A stretch of DNA of 64,000 nt, from positions 744,001 to 808,000 of the forward strand of contig JAJOHG010000008.1 of assembly GCA_021029095.1 (NCBI GenBank), given 5' to 3'. The notes under the pieces are model-generated. The model saw only the letters and a list, made by a program, of their open reading frames with translations. It was not told where the DNA came from and searched no databases. Made by a program: the position numbers and the translations under genes. Positions 1 to 12,479 of the stretch are shown in pieces. The DNA is from Phellopilus nigrolimitatus. Lineage: Eukaryota > Basidiomycota > Agaricomycetes > Hymenochaetales > Hymenochaetaceae. Each line of letters starts with the position of its first letter. Position 1 is the first letter of the stretch.

Positions 1-48
1 AGTCTGCCGCGCCCAGGTCGCGCTGCTTCGGATGCGGGTGGGCGCCAT
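1..48 (-). CDS. possible 5' end of a minus-strand gene running off the left edge
   Basis: Reading leftward from position 48 there is an ATG followed by an open frame (MAPTRIRSSATWARQT) to the window edge. It is too short to identify. The Arg/Ser-rich start without acidic residues could be a mitochondrial presequence, but that is only a guess. The flanking GC-rich stretch to about position 120 would then be its promoter side. Confidence 0.2.
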   Translation of the reverse strand, partial: MAPTRIRSSATWARQT

Positions 49-2872
49 CGCTTGTCGTCGCTGTCGTCAACGGTGAAGACGCTTCGAAATGACAGGGAGG
101 GCAAGAGAGTAGGAGCGGCGCGGAGCAGCATTTCGTATGTCAAGGCGGTATTTAAGTAAAATGAATGAGTCGACCGAATAATCAGCGTTGATGAGTTGAG
201 GAGAAGCATATCAACCGCGTGACTGGCTGCTTATTCTTAAAATAGTAGCTTCATTACCACAAGCGGCAGCAAGTGACAGCAGAACGCATGGATGCACTTT
301 CCAGAGACAGAAATATCAGATCTTTTTGCCATCCTCTTTCTTCTCTTTCTCCTCATTCGCCGTACTTGCCGCATCTCACAGCGTCCCGGAAGCGTTTTTT
401 AAATATCTGGCATCACGCGTGTTCTTCACCTGACCTGCTTTCTACCACAAAGTCGATCGGCGATCAAGCCCACCTTGATCATGGTGGCTTAGTAATAAAT
501 AAATAAGAACGCCCCATTTGTGAACTATCACAGGTAAGTGAGTACTTTAGGCGGTTGTAGGGTTTTATCTTCGGTAAATTGAAAAATAAGAAAAAAGGCA
601 GAAAAGACACATGTGTTCGGAAAAACTGAAACCACGGCTATACAGCACAGCAGCCAGGGAACCCGAAATTCTTTGTAGGCGATAAGAAATACCGTCATCC
701 ACACGAGTACGAGATGGACAGCTCATGGAAAACAAAACACTCACGGGAGCTTGTGTCTTCTGCAATATAGACTTCCCGTCGGCTTCATCGCTTGAAAGTA
801 GCACGCTGAGTAGAATGTCTATTACAAATGTAGGACATTATAAGCGCAAGTCAACGGAACTTGGAATTCTCTTCTCCTTATGCAGTACGAATATAATGAG
901 AAACTTGATTACCGATTCACCATTGGTGCCACGTTTAAGAACAGCCGATGCAAAAAAAGACGCCGTCCTCCTCTTGGCGAAAAATCGAAAGAAGCTGTTG
1001 ACGCCCATCCCGAGAAAATTTCGCCAGTAATAGACGCGTCCAGTACATGCATGACAAGTATCTTTCACCCGGCTCCATGCGGCGAAGGTATGAAACGAAG
1101 TTGAGCTGTCCTGACCACCATATGCCCGGACAAATAGCCGGAGCTGTCTCAGGTCTGCAATGCGTTCGTCAGGAAGACGCGTAATAATTTCACAGTGACA
1201 TTGATACAGGCCAGTAGGACACGTGCTAGGGCCACTCCCTGCTAAGCGTCTGGCGACGAAATTTCAAGAGCAGAGATAACCGAAGGAAAAACGCAACTGC
1301 GATAGCATCTGTCGAGCATGAAGTTGACAGAATCTCCGAGGTAATGTGAAAAATATCGTGCAAGAATCTGAGCTGGGTAGACAGCCGAGCGTATCAGGTC
1401 GACTTAAAGGAGCAACAGACGGAAAGGTATGATAACGGCGGAAAGAGCGCGGACAACTTGAAGGACGAGAAGAAAGCCGCTACGAGGCTTTCATTGACTG
1501 AGGAATCCGAAGGAAGCTTGAATCACGCGGCCAATAAAGTGATGAGAGAGGGACGAGTTTCTTTGATTCGGACTTGTTTAAAAGCGAATATTCTCCTTGC
1601 ATTCTTGAGACAGCTGTGAAACCGAGGAGCAGATTCAGAAGGTTGATTGGCAAGAGAATAAAAGGCGAGACGACGCGTGAGGCCGATAAATCTCCGCTAC
1701 GAAAGGCACAAACATCGGCTTAGCGTCATGAATGGCTTGCAGTGTACTTCGTAAAAGTCAAAGAAAGAGAGGCCGGCTGGGGATGCGTATCTGTCAATTT
1801 GCGTGACGTGAATCCTACATATACTTAGCTCACTAGAAAACCGAGAATCATATGCTTACCGATATTGTCTTGCATAACGATGCGTCTCCGGACTCTGCCC
1901 TAAATGCTGCGATCCGGACTTCCCTCAGATAAGCTTTTGTATTATGCTGCAACCCTGTCGTAATGAAGTTTTTGATTCCAATATGTAGAAAACGATAGTC
2001 TCAGTCTGCCCCAGTAAATCATTAGATCCGCACAGAAGCTTTGCCTGGTTCACAATCACCACCCCAATGCATGAAGCGCAGCCAGAACGAAGGTGCATCC
2101 TAGGTCAACCACAGAGTCGCGCGACTCGTACGGCCAAGAATTTGTCGCGGCCACGTATGCGTTGGGGATCTGAGTCAACTACAGCCGAGAAGGAGCAAGG
2201 ACGTTGGTTTACTTCGTTCCGGAGCACAGCTCGTTCCAAAATATGAATAGATAAAAGGGGCTTGCGAAGTTTAGACCAGTGAGCCCCAGGTAAATCCTTC
2301 CGGAAGGGCTGAAATCTAGTATAATCAGTCTAAAAAGCTGAGGAAAAAGAAAAATTCTCGAGGTCAGTTCAAAAATATCTGCACACTTCAATCGTGAGCT
2401 GCGGTACGTCACTGCGGGGTTGGAGAAGGTTGAAGAGTGTAACTGAACGGAGTTACCCGGATACGCCCCACGTTATGTAATCCCCAACGGATCGCCGTAG
2501 GCCAGATGTTCGCCGAAGGTTCTCGCAATTGCGCCGATTTTTCGAACGAAAAGAGCATATTATGAACGACATCTTCGGATGAAGACGCATCAAGGTGATT
2601 TTTTTTGAATTAGATGAGCAAGAGTTGAGGAGAAAAGACGATGGGGTCGGAGAGGAACGCGCAGCAGTGCGTGAGTAGCCACCAGCCCCAAAGAATTTAG
2701 CACTAGGACTTAGCCGGTAGTCGCGTCAACCACGAATAAAAAGGCTTTCTTCTTTCCCCGACCGTCTCTCCACGTCCATCCTTCTTTCCTTCTTTTCTAC
2801 CACTGTCGCTGACGACGTTGGCCGACGCTTGACACGACAAGAACGTCGACGACAATAACGACGACGACGACT
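49..2872. other. intergenic, no gene recognised
   Basis: About 2.8 kb of moderate base composition. The only open frames are short (at most about 100 codons at 725-1030, plus), with no recognisable motif, no convincing intron chain and no repeat shared with the rest of the window. The last 150 bases before 2873 are pyrimidine-rich and then carry a GAC/GTC-rich stretch (2800-2870), which is a plausible 5' leader of the desaturase gene. Confidence 0.5.
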
Positions 2873-4510
2873 ATGTCGGACGTGCCAAAACCTTCCCTCA
2901 AAACTCCACCGCCTGAAATGGCGGCCATCTCTCCGCCGACTTCGCCCAGGCTCGATGGGCGTAAGACGAAAGAGAGAAAGGAGAAAAAGGAGGAGGAACC
3001 TGCCGACATTAACATCCCCGACAATTATGTCTCGTGGACGTTGAGGAATGCGAAACCGCGCGACCCGATCAGTTGGAACAACATCTTTCAGGAGCTCAAC
3101 TACCTCTCGCTCGCTGTTCTCGTCATTACCCCCTCCATTGCGATCTGGGGACTCTGTTCGGTCCCCCTGATGTGGAAGACAGGGGTGTTTGCAGTGTTGT
3201 ATTACTTCTTTACGGGTTTGGGTATTACTGCTGGTAAGTTGCGAATGTCTTCTTCCTTTGGTCCTTTCACGTTCTGACGGCAATACAGGCTACCACCGCC
3301 TTTGGGCGCACCGTTCATACAATGCATCAAGGCCTTTGGAATACTTCCTCGCTGCTGCGGGAACTGGTGCAGTCGAGGGTTCGATCAAGTGGTGGTGCCG
3401 TGGTCACCGCGCGCACCACCGTTACACCGACACCGAACTCGACCCATACAATGCGCACAAGGGCTTCTGGTGGTCACACATTGGCTGGATGCTCGTGAAG
3501 CCGCGCTTCAAGCCGGGTGTCGCTGATATAAGCGACCTCAGCAAAAGCGTGGTTGTGCGGTGGCAGCACCGCTGGTACGTGCCGCTCATCCTCATGATGG
3601 GCTTCGGCATACCGACGCTCATCCCCGGCCTGCTCTGGGGTGACTTCCTCGGCGGTTTCGTCTTTGCCGGCGCCGCCCGCCTCTCGTTCGTTCACCACTC
3701 GACGTTCTGCGTCAATTCGCTTGCACACTGGCTCGGCGAGACGCCGTTCGATGACAAGCACACCCCGCGCGACCACATGGTCACTGCGTTCGTCACTATT
3801 GGCGAGGGTTACCACAATTTCCACCACCAGTTCCCGATGGACTACCGTAATGCGATTAAGTGGTATCAGTACGACCCGACCAAGTGGTTCATCTGGGTCT
3901 GCTCCAAGTTCAACCTCGCCAGCCACCTTAAGAGCTTCCCCGACAACGAGGTCCGCAAGGGCCAGTTGACGATGCAGCTCAAGAAGCTGCGTGCGACGCA
4001 GGAAAAGATTGCATGGCCTGTAGACAACGATGACCTACCCGTCGTCTCTTGGGAGACCTGTGAGTTTCTCGTACTTTATTTCTAAGAACAAAGACTGATA
4101 TCTGCCCAGTCTTAAAGCAGGCAGAGAAGCGGCCGCTAATTGTCGTCGCTGGTTTTATCCACGATATGACGTCATTCATGGACCAGCACCCTGGTGGCCG
4201 CCACCTTCTCGCAAAAAACATTGGCAGGGACGCGACGACTGCCTTCTTCGGTGGTGTATACGACCATTCGAATGCTGCGCACAACGTGAGTCTTTGAGCC
4301 TGGAGATGAAAGAAAGTATTTTTGACTCTTTTCTTTAGTTACTCGCGATGAAGCGTGTCGGTGTTCTTCACGGTGGTGCGCCTCACGGCACCGAGGAACG
4401 CTGCGATTCCGCCGTCACAGAAGCTTCGTGTCGCGCGCTACAACGAGATGAGCTCGCCATACAACTCGTCTACCGCCGTCTCCGATAGCGAAGGTCTGCT
4501 CGGCTTGTGA
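2873..4510 (+). CDS. ole1: acyl-CoA delta-9 desaturase with C-terminal cytochrome b5 domain
   Basis: This ER membrane enzyme inserts the first double bond into palmitoyl- and stearoyl-CoA, using electrons through its own cytochrome b5 domain. Exons are 2873-3233, 3289-4059, 4110-4285 and 4339 to the end. The three histidine boxes are visible: HRLWAH just after intron 1, GHRAHHRYTD (about residue 155), and EGYHNFHHQFPMDYRN (about residue 305). Hydrophobic segments surround the boxes. The b5 domain (FMDQHPGGRHLL, then DHSNAAHN) follows in exons 3 and 4, the usual OLE1 order. The start gives a short charged N-terminus followed by SWNNIFQELNYLSL, typical of the family. In the last exon the frame entered at 4339 stops at 4488, but the conserved tail (IPPSQKLRVARYNEM) lies in the +1 frame and ends at 4510. 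A one-base frame change therefore lies at roughly 4376-4402, either a sequence error or a tail mutation. Identity is certain; the C-terminus is not. Confidence 0.96.
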
Positions 4511-5802
4511 TCTCGTTCGCGTTTTACTGCTTCTGTATTAAAGTATTTCTGTTGTCTGTCGTGTGGCTGTGGATTGGATGGACGGCCGTACGACGACATA
4601 CATCGTATGTTATTATACGTTTCCCTATATTTTCTTTTGAATTAACTCTACGCTACGACGAGGACGATCGATGATGACGACTTGTGGCTCTTGCAGGGCG
4701 AGGAGGTGGAAGGGGGAGATGTGCTAGATGGTAGAGTGATGCAATGTTTATTAGATGATCCAGTCTCGTTACGCAAAAGAATCCCATATGCACTGATTTT
4801 TGCTACATGTCTGCTGAATCCGGTTGTCGATGTACATGTACACTACCCTTGGGCTTCGTCGAGAGGGACCCATCGAAAATCTATGTCCGAGAACTTGGCG
4901 CCGTTTGTAAAGCTGGATGTTCTACACGGAAGCAGATCGACGCGTCCTTTACTGTGGCTACGCATAGATTAATTTCTCGTGACTTCCTGGACAGCGAAAC
5001 CATCTACAGTTTCATTTCCATGGAATGTAACGAGACGCGAGCTCAGTCTTTTTCGTGATGAGTAAACGGATATCGGGAGGAATGAGTCTGCAAATATACA
5101 TGTACGAATACAGCGCTGCACAGCTATATATGATCACACGACGACACGAGCAGAGGCGTACGATTGAAGCGCAGAAGAAATCGATGGCAGCAAGCTCTGG
5201 AGCGCCTCGACCTTGTCCCGAAGCGTCTGCGACGTGCATGAGTGTATTGCATTGGATCAAATCCGAGAATGGCGACACGTACCGGAGGAGGCAGGTCATC
5301 TCCAGATTGACTATTGAGTAAGGCGATAACGCCCGTACTCTCTTTCTCGAGCTAGATAGAGCGTATTTGGAGAGATAAGGTGATATGAAAGTGTGGAAGT
5401 TTTGGCTAAGAGTGATGAGTACTTACGAGCCCGAAGACTTCCGAGACACCACGCAAGCTTTTCGAATACGCTCCTACATGGTTCGCCAGGTCCTCAAGAG
5501 GAGGCAGGCACTGTTCGGAAATCTTTAAATTATGCTCGCTGGCAGCTCGACGCCTTTCCCTGCTTTCTGGGAAGTAAAGAATGTCAGTTGAAGGTATTTC
5601 AAGGGTTCGACGAGTGTCTGTCTACCGGGACTATCGCATCGAGCGTTGACGTCGGATGTCTCCTGTTGTAAATTTGAATATCAATTTATAACTGCAGTCT
5701 AGAGGAATCTCACTTGTTCTGAAGACATTTCCCAGTAAAGAAAGCCAATCACTGTCGCGGCCAACAGCAATTTGGAAGACCAGGCTACCGCTAACGTCGC
5801 CG
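4511..5802. other. intergenic, 3' side of ole1
   Basis: Contains the ole1 3' untranslated region (AT-rich to about 4640) and then about 1.1 kb with only short unrelated open frames on both strands (below 100 codons). I see no recognisable domain, RNA gene or repeat here. Confidence 0.5.
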
Positions 5803-6723
5803 CTACCCCGTAGACAGCCCAACGATATTTCTAGAAGACGTATTTTCAGCGGAAAAACATGAGCTTGAAAACTCGGATAATACATTCCGGTCGCCAGTAA
5901 CAGAAGTAGGCCTGATTGCACAGTTAGCCATAAATATCAGAACAACGCATACATCTTGTGGTAGATACCTGTCGTCATGGTCTGTATTCTCATCGTGATT
6001 ATTTGATGTGGCGGGTGAAGCCCTCGCAGTATACTTTCGGTCAATCTTTTCTCGGAGACGCAAGATATCTTCGGTTAAAGTCTGAACTTTCGCATTGTTT
6101 TTGTCCATAGCGACTTTCTCGGCATTGACGGCCTGGAAAATAAGGTTACATTTTTGTTTTATGTCATAATGAGATTTCGCAAGCCAGAAACTTCTGCAGC
6201 GCTCACCTGGATAAACTTCTCCAGCTCTGACGCTTTGTTGGCCGATTTTGCTGTTCGAGAGCCAACGTACTTGAGAACGGTAGCAGAGAAATCTATGTAG
6301 CTAAAATCAATCATGAGCGATCCAGAAGAAAGAAAATACTGACCGTCTATGATGACCTTAGATTTTATAGCGGTCTCCTGAGATTTCCACACTAATTCTG
6401 TAAATGCCTGTCAAAATCATCAGTCAATTCTGCTAACAGACTTACGAAAAGGCAAGAAATATTACCATGTCGATTTTTGAGAGTTCCTTGCTCTCCGGTA
6501 TTCCTGTCGACCTGATGCATCCTTTGGCCGACGATTTAGAAGCAACGACGAACGGGAGCAATTGAGTCAAACTCCTTATTTGTTGAGTGTAGTCGATGAT
6601 TTGAGATATTACAAGCCTGTCCTCTACGAGCGCCTCTGTAGAAGAGGGCGGCTTCATGATAGAGAGCTCATCATAACCGATGCCAAGGTTGTACGGAGGA
6701 GGACGGGGAGACGGGCTCGACAT
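5803..6723 (-). CDS. hypothetical helical protein, 243 residues
   Basis: I do not recognise this protein. A consistent four-exon model can be read on the minus strand: 6723-6466, 6407-6207, 6132-5969 and 5911-5803, with GT/AG borders and frame kept at each join. The N-terminus is proline-rich (SSPSPRPPPYNLGIGYDEL). The body is predicted to be largely alpha-helical, with a charged heptad-like stretch (ASELEKFIQ in exon 2, then KVQTLTEDILRLREKID in exon 3). The tail is Ser/Thr-rich. There is no signal peptide and no clear membrane segment. It is divergent to the helix-rich gene at 7383, 660 bases away, and may belong to the same accessory locus, but I see no direct sequence similarity. Confidence 0.5.
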
Positions 6724-7278
6724 TGGTATTATCTGCGAAATAGTCGACCGAGTGGGAGGCTGATACCTTAAAGAATATAACTATCCCTTCAGTCCTAGGG
6801 GGGTGTAGGCAAGTACCGGTGCATCGTGCTCAGCGGAAGGCACGATACGTGTAATTTTGGAACACTTCTACCTTCGATCGCAAAGGAACTTAAAGCAAGA
6901 GCCCTTCATAATCAAAAGCCCTTCGAAACGCTTTGTCTGCATGTACAAGAAGGTGATGGTTAGAAAACAGGAGCTATTGAAATGAACAGCAGCCTTTGTT
7001 GTGACTTCTGTGCAGAAACAGCCTTGCTCGGAACTTGATCCAAATTCGGCTTATTAAAACTCCGCTTTAGAAGAGTCGACCAGCGGCTACATATCCGATC
7101 AGCAAATGTGTTCGTCTCTGCTCTATGGTTCTGTGAATCGATGTATGTAACCTGCTCTAGGTCGTGGTGCACAAGCAAGAGGCGCGGTGCTGGACTGCGT
7201 CGAAGTGTCGCATTACTTCCGAAGATCAACGGCCTCAAGTTCTCTTGCACTTATATGTCTTTTGGTACTCTGTCCTCG

Positions 7279-7285
7279 TATAAAA
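7279..7285 (+). promoter_or_regulatory. TATA box of the 7383 gene
   Basis: TATAAAA about 100 bases upstream of the ATG at 7383, within the usual range for a fungal TATA promoter with a short leader. The two related genes downstream also have TATA-like boxes at a similar distance. Confidence 0.45.
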
Positions 7286-7382
7286 CATGAAGACGTCTAG
7301 TCTCTTTAGGACTTTCAAACCCGGCCCAGATACGGCATCAACTTGAGCTTTGCATCATCACTTGAGCTCTTACACTACTGCG

Positions 7383-9110
7383 ATGGCGAAAATCTCTGAA
7401 GATACCATGTCGCTCTCCTCATCAGACACGGAGACGGAAACACTATGCAACTCTGACTCCGATCATGATCCAATATCCGACACCAAACTCTCGTTCTCAG
7501 ACGTAGCAAGGATGATGACCGAAATGTATACGTCTGTATACAAGGATTTTGGCACGATCCCTAAGAAATTCGGGGCCACTTTCATTCGGAAGTACGCTAA
7601 GGATGATACAGTCAAAAACATCGACAGGCTCTGTATGGAAATGCGCACGGTGAGTACTCAATTGAATTTTCATGGTTTGAAGCCAACATACTGAGGGTTT
7701 CTTAATGCGTTAATACGATAGAAATGTCGAGATATGTTTTGGGAATCGCAATCTACTTCCAGGCGAGCGCTGGTATTGCTAGACGGTGACCTTTAACGAG
7801 TGATCCAGAGTGCCTCTTACTCATTTCTTTGTTCGTTAGACTTTACAAAAGTCTTTCTTCCGTTCTTAATGAAACCGACGTCGACCGTTCCTGTAAAAGA
7901 TAAGCTACGGCACCTAGAAAAATACTTAAAGGCCAGTTAAACACAACAGTAATCTTTAGCGTCAATTTCTCTCATTGACTTTTTTCTAGATTATCGAAAC
8001 GGACCATGAGGGCGCAGAAAAGTGTAGATCTGGATTTACAACACTATTAGAAGAACTACGAGAATGGATTTGGTCCTTGGAGGTCGGTCTTCAAAATAAC
8101 GATGAACTAGTCGGCCAGGAAGTCAAGATGCTTGAAAATGATATTGAGATTGGGAAACAAGCTATCCAGGAGTGAGTAATAGACTATTGTTTCGTGACAA
8201 GATCACTTAGATTCTGCACGCACAGCACCTCTTATATGGTGAGTAGGGAAGGCTTCGGGGTCAGATTTGCTTATTCACGCACTGTCAATCCGTAGATGTA
8301 TGGAAAGGCCGCCGGAGGAATTCTGGCGGTAGCGGCTCTACTCTACAGCGGAAAGATGGGCGCGCGTTCTGGCATGACTCCTCCGACAACGGCCAATCTC
8401 ATCTCTGGAAGCATGGCATCTTCGTATAGCTCGAGCGTTACCTGCCGTAAACCAAGAATTTCTGGATCGTCCTCCAAGTTTGACGTATCTAACAACTTGG
8501 CGCCCTTGGTGAGAAATAAGAGAGTACTCTCATTATATCTCATTACTATTTCTCCTACAGGCCGTTTCGATGTGCGTGTCTGGAGGCGAGTCTTTTCTGC
8601 AGAGAGAAAAAGGTTTGTCTCTCGGCCTCAGAAAATAAAGTGCTCTAATTTTAGTATTTTCCTTCTCTTAAAAGAAAAACGGATTCTCCGCAAGAGCGAG
8701 GATGAAATTGTTCTCCTCAAATCCGATCGGGAAAATGTCAAGAGTTTGATGGCGGATGAATTAACAACCTGCAAAGAGAGAATCTCGCGTATTGAAGGAA
8801 TACTGTTGAAATTCATTGACGTCTGGGAAACGGTTAGTAATCTTCAGATAAATCTCATATCTCATCCTTACGGATTATTACTCTTAGGTTTTCGACGATT
8901 TGTCCTCTCTTAAGAAGAAGCTCGAAATTGCTTCTTCCAGTGAAGAGGCGGAGGTATGATTGTTTTCAGTTGACCTAAGATGTCTTTTCACAATCCTTCA
9001 CATTTCAGCACTTCGACACGCGTATCTTGAACTTGGCACAACTGCTGAAGACATATTTAGAATTGTGCGAAGGTTTGAGAGTCTTCTCTAAGTGTCGCTT
9101 GATTACATGA
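7383..9110 (+). CDS. helical protein with central hydrophobic segment; possible alpha-pore-forming-type protein
   Basis: I recognise no named family with certainty. Visible exons are 7383-7649, 7990-8171, a short one near 8210-8240, 8296 to about 8507, and several to the stop at about 9110, separated by short GT/AG introns. The 340-base first intron is unusually long. Features in order: an acidic Ser/Thr N-terminus; two long amphipathic helical stretches; one hydrophobic segment (AAGGILAVAALLYSG, encoded from about 8302); then long charged helices (DRENVKSLMADELTTCKERI). There is no signal peptide. Helices on both sides of one membrane-active segment is the plan of ClyA/Hbl-type alpha-helical pore formers, and the genes at 10039 and 13444 share it. 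This assignment is architectural inference; a coiled-coil protein of other function is equally possible. The exact exon chain after 8507 is uncertain. Confidence 0.5.
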
Positions 9111-9584
9111 AATCTTGTGACGAGTGCCGCCATCCGCATGTTCCTTGAAACTTTAGCTTGTATATGTGTTTCTGTCTTACAGTCCCGTGTCGTCTGTGAC
9201 CATCGCGATTCCATTGTATTCTGTGTCCTACAGCTAAAATGCGCTTCCAGACCACTGTGCTCGTGCTCGGCCGGCTTGGCTCGAAGAGGCAGGTTGTTCG
9301 TAGTACCGACAAGCCACATTTTGAACCTTAAGTCTGTTCCTGCAGCTCCTTCAGCCAAATTGAGCTCTAACCCACTCCATCAGTCTTCATCTACGCCTGC
9401 CCCTCCTCGCCCCCCCCCCCCCCCCCATCCAGAAGCTCATGCTATTCTCATCCGGTGCCTCTGCCGTTTTCCAGATAGCCAAGTCACTCCTCGCAGAGTT
9501 CTATCCTCGTTTTTCACCTCCCGCAAGGTCGAGACCTCTATCCCTCCGAACTCACCGAAGCGCATTTTGTGACCGCTGAATTAT
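9111..9584. other. intergenic with poly-C tract
   Basis: Separates the 7383 gene from the tandem duplication. A run of about 17 C lies near 9410-9427. A 151-codon open frame crosses it on the plus strand but is compositionally odd (Pro/Ser/Cys-rich) and I do not accept it as a gene. Confidence 0.4.
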
Positions 9585-11520
9585 ACGCAGTTGTCTTTTA
9601 ATGATTTAAATTTAGAACCAGAAAGGAATCGAAACGTGATCTCCTATCGGGTTTATTCCGTTGGTTCTTGCTACCCAGGCCAGGTGTAGATCTTGAGATC
9701 ACACATTTACAGCAGGACAACCTGAGGTGTGAAAGGTTCAGTCACTACGGCCAGCAGGGCTTCTCCAGCACACCATGTACAATACGCGGTCTGCGGCTGC
9801 TATCGAATTCATCCGGTCTATCTTCATTTCACCTCTGCGTTCTTCGGCTTCCTCTGATGTACACACCTACCGACTTACCGATACCTCCCTCCTGCGAGCC
9901 CAGACTGTCCCGGGATTCTTCCTGAAATTGCACTTTCCTGCCTTCATATAACCGCGCGAGAAAACGCAGTATGCATCTGATTTCTGTGCTGTTGCCGTGC
10001 CTCTCAGATTCAGCTATTTGTTTCAGCACTAAGGCGACATGGCATACGTGGATCTGAATGCCGACAAATCTGGCCGGGTTACTGTCAGCGACCTTATTGG
10101 CAAGCTCGAAGACAATGGTAGCCTTTTCAAATCTGTTCAAGACGCTCTGCGCGGAATGGAGGATAGCTTGAAGAAGTCCGTATTTCATGGGTGTGTTCAG
10201 AAGTACCTAGGATTGTGGGGGGAGTACTATGATGTCTGTCGGATTTCTTTCAATAATACTTTTCGACTCTGATTTGCTTCACCTAGATGAGTCAGACATT
10301 CACCACGAGGTCAAAGTTCATTTTCCAGCTGTCTATCGCTTTCATAGACGGCGAGTCCCTTTTGTTTTCATTTTCAACTCTTCGGCTGACTTCGGCGAAT
10401 GCGCCCGACCAGAGTTCCTGGTCTCGTACGGCACTGACGACTTTAATTTCTTCGAAAACCCTACTACTCAGATCCACGACAAGCAAATTAGGATCTTGCA
10501 GGACATATCCGTATGTCTCATATCTCTATGGAAATCATAGAAACGCTGAGAAACTGGTTCGTAGAAGAAGGCCGACAGATTCAATAAACATGCAATCTCT
10601 TTGAAATTAGACTTTTTGCTGCTCAAGGAAGACGTCTCTGAGTTCTCGGGCAACATGCGGCAAGAGTTCGATGATGAGAAAACAGCATTTGTTAAGAAGA
10701 CAAAGGAGTCGATCGACGCCTTGAACAATAAAGCAGAGGCGTAAGAAAATTTGACATGTTTCTTCATGCAAAAACAACGCTCCTTAACGATACTCACAGA
10801 CAACTTGGGAAGGTAAAAGCGTCATCCGGATTCGCTCAGACCTCAACGTATTGATACATGATTGGTAAAGGGTGCCATCTCATCTGTCGTGAGTGATATA
10901 GGTGTGGATATGATGGCTTCGGGTGTCGGCGCGCCGTTGGTAAGTCGGAACAGCATCTTGTGAGCCTCTGATCGCGTTTATTTGTTTTATTTGTTCAGGG
11001 ATTCTGTCTCTGGGCTGGAGGAACAGTCTTATCGTGCGCATATACAGGCAGTAAGTGCATTTTCAGATGGTATTGATCAGAAGTGCTGATTTGTGTTATA
11101 TTTGTGTTATAAGAGGCGCTCATGGCTAAGTGGGACTGCTGCAAGGAGAATTTGATCGTGAAAGAAGCAGAGGCTCACAACAAAACAGTCGTCGATGGCT
11201 TGGAGTCATGCAAGGAAACCATCAAAGGCATAGGTGAAAGGCTAGAGAAGTTTGCCGAGAGATGGAAGGAGGTAAAGAATTATGTTCTCCTCGTCGTGAA
11301 GGTCTAGATAACAAGTGGGGCTTATAGATGCACGATTTCTTAGAAGGAATCAAGAGGCAACTGGAGCTTATGGGAACGAACGATTTTGACGATTCGGTAC
11401 TGCTGGTACGATTGGTCTTCCGTTTCCCTTTCCTGCGCTCTGCTAAGCATTGCATTTGGAATTTGTAGGAAATGCTTAACGAACGATTAGAGACACTCGT
11501 TCGCATGCTTATGGACATGC
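9585..11520 (+). repeat. tandem segmental duplication, copy A
   Basis: About 1.9 kb that recurs at roughly 13000-14960. The shared sequence starts in the promoter (TTTAGAACCAGAA near 9610 and 13025; CAGGCCAGGTGTAGATCTT near 9676 and 13088). It continues through the whole gene at 10039 and ends in its last exon (GAGACACTCGTTCGCATGCT near 11487, with a close match near 14910). Introns and promoter are copied too, so this is a DNA duplication rather than a retrocopy. The two copies are separated by about 1.5 kb containing the orphan gene at 11682. Confidence 0.8.
9945..9951 (+). promoter_or_regulatory. TATA-like box of the 10039 gene
   Basis: CATATAA about 90 bases upstream of the ATG. In the duplicate copy the same position reads TATATAA (13357-13363), within an otherwise conserved stretch, which supports a core promoter role. 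Confidence 0.4.
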
Positions 11521-11581
11521 GTGAACTGGCCGAAGAAGGTGCGCTGTCCCATGTTTCGTTATACTTTGACCATGTAGTCTA
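10039..11581 (+). CDS. helical protein with hydrophobic hairpin; possible alpha-pore-forming-type protein, copy A
   Basis: Multi-exon gene of no certain family. The first exon starts at ATG 10039 and encodes an amphipathic helical N-terminus (VSDLIGKLEDNGSLFKSV). Later exons give a long charged helix (KTAFVKKTKESIDALNNKAE, about 10690), then two hydrophobic stretches on separate exons (AISSVVSDIGVDMMASGVG about 10870, GFCLWAGGTVLSCAYTG about 11000), and again long charged helices (about 11120-11275, 11326-11400, 11470-11530). A stop is reached at 11581. There is no signal peptide. A hydrophobic hairpin embedded in a bundle of long helices is the layout of ClyA/Hbl-type pore formers, but no search was possible and I claim only architectural likeness. 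The gene is duplicated in tandem at 13444. Exon borders between about 10190 and 10600 are uncertain. Confidence 0.55.
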
Positions 11582-11681
11582 ACCTTCTGTTCTGTAAACG
11601 TTTATCCGAATCCAAGAAGGGAGCTACACCCGTTCGCAGCTCGAAGAGACCATCCGCTTCCGTCAGGAGAAGAGGCAGCGT

Positions 11682-12479
11682 ATGAAGCGTGAACGCACTG
11701 CAGATGCGCACAAAACCCCTCTGCTCGAACTCAGCAGAGAGGTCTTAGACTCGGAAGAGGGCAAGGACTGTTGCGTGACTGCGGCCGCTTTCTTCGCCCT
11801 ACCGGAGGTTGCTGTGCTTATGACTGCGGGTGTCGAAGAGATCTCGTTGGTGCAAAGGGAGGCCACGCGAGTAGCGTTCATTGAGCTCATCAAGGAATCT
11901 CGCCAGCGTGTCGAAGACGAGTGTGCAGCCATGCTCATAGACGTCCTGCGTGACGAGGGGCTCGGTGTTGGGATTCGCGGTATTGGCACCATATCTCGAC
12001 CCCAGACCGCTGCGCTCGTGCACCACGCCACTGCATTCTGGGGCAACTCGGACCATACCCGTATGTTTGTGGACTTTACGCACACGTTAGACAGCATCGT
12101 GCGTACCCTGCACACGCGCGCTTTGCGGACGTTTGCGGACCCCGACGCGAATCCGCAGGCAGAGTTGGTGCTCGAGGAGTATCGCCCGACGCCGATGACC
12201 GTACGGATCGCGCACGCGCTTTTCGCCGCGCTGCCGCTCCCGCCAGCTACGACCATGGCACACATGGAGGCGCTCGGGGCGAAATTTACATGCCAACGGT
12301 GCACCAAGAAAGGGGCACAGAAGTGGACAGAGCTTGTACGCCCATTTATTTGACTAGAGTTGCTGGTTTATAATCTCGTTGATACTCGAATCCTCCAGGT
12401 CGAACACTTCCATGAAGAAACGGTCATACACGAAACGTGCACTCCGTATGGCCCATCTCTTTCTTTCTACTGGCCTTGA
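11682..12479 (+). CDS. hypothetical protein, 244 residues, with CxxC-type C-terminal motif
   Basis: Two exons, 11682-12335 and 12399-12479, joined in phase by a 63-base GT/AG intron. The open frame extends upstream of the chosen ATG to about 11612, so the true start may be earlier or spliced to an unseen exon. The N-terminal third is basic and helical (RFRQEKRQRMKRERTADAHK spans the ATG). The middle is helical with Ala/Leu-rich stretches, and the end carries KFTCQRC followed by WTELVEHFHEE. A C-x-x-C-plus-His tail of this kind ends many Agaricomycete F-box-like orphan proteins, but no F-box is visible here. It may be the 3' part of such a gene caught between the two duplicated segments. Its GC-richer third positions contrast with the AT-richer neighbours on both sides. 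Confidence 0.55.

Noticed and set aside
9117..9572. 151-codon plus-strand ORF spanning a poly-C run
   Set aside because: The Pro run comes from the C tract, the sequence is Cys/Ser-rich and non-modular, and it overlaps no supported splice pattern.
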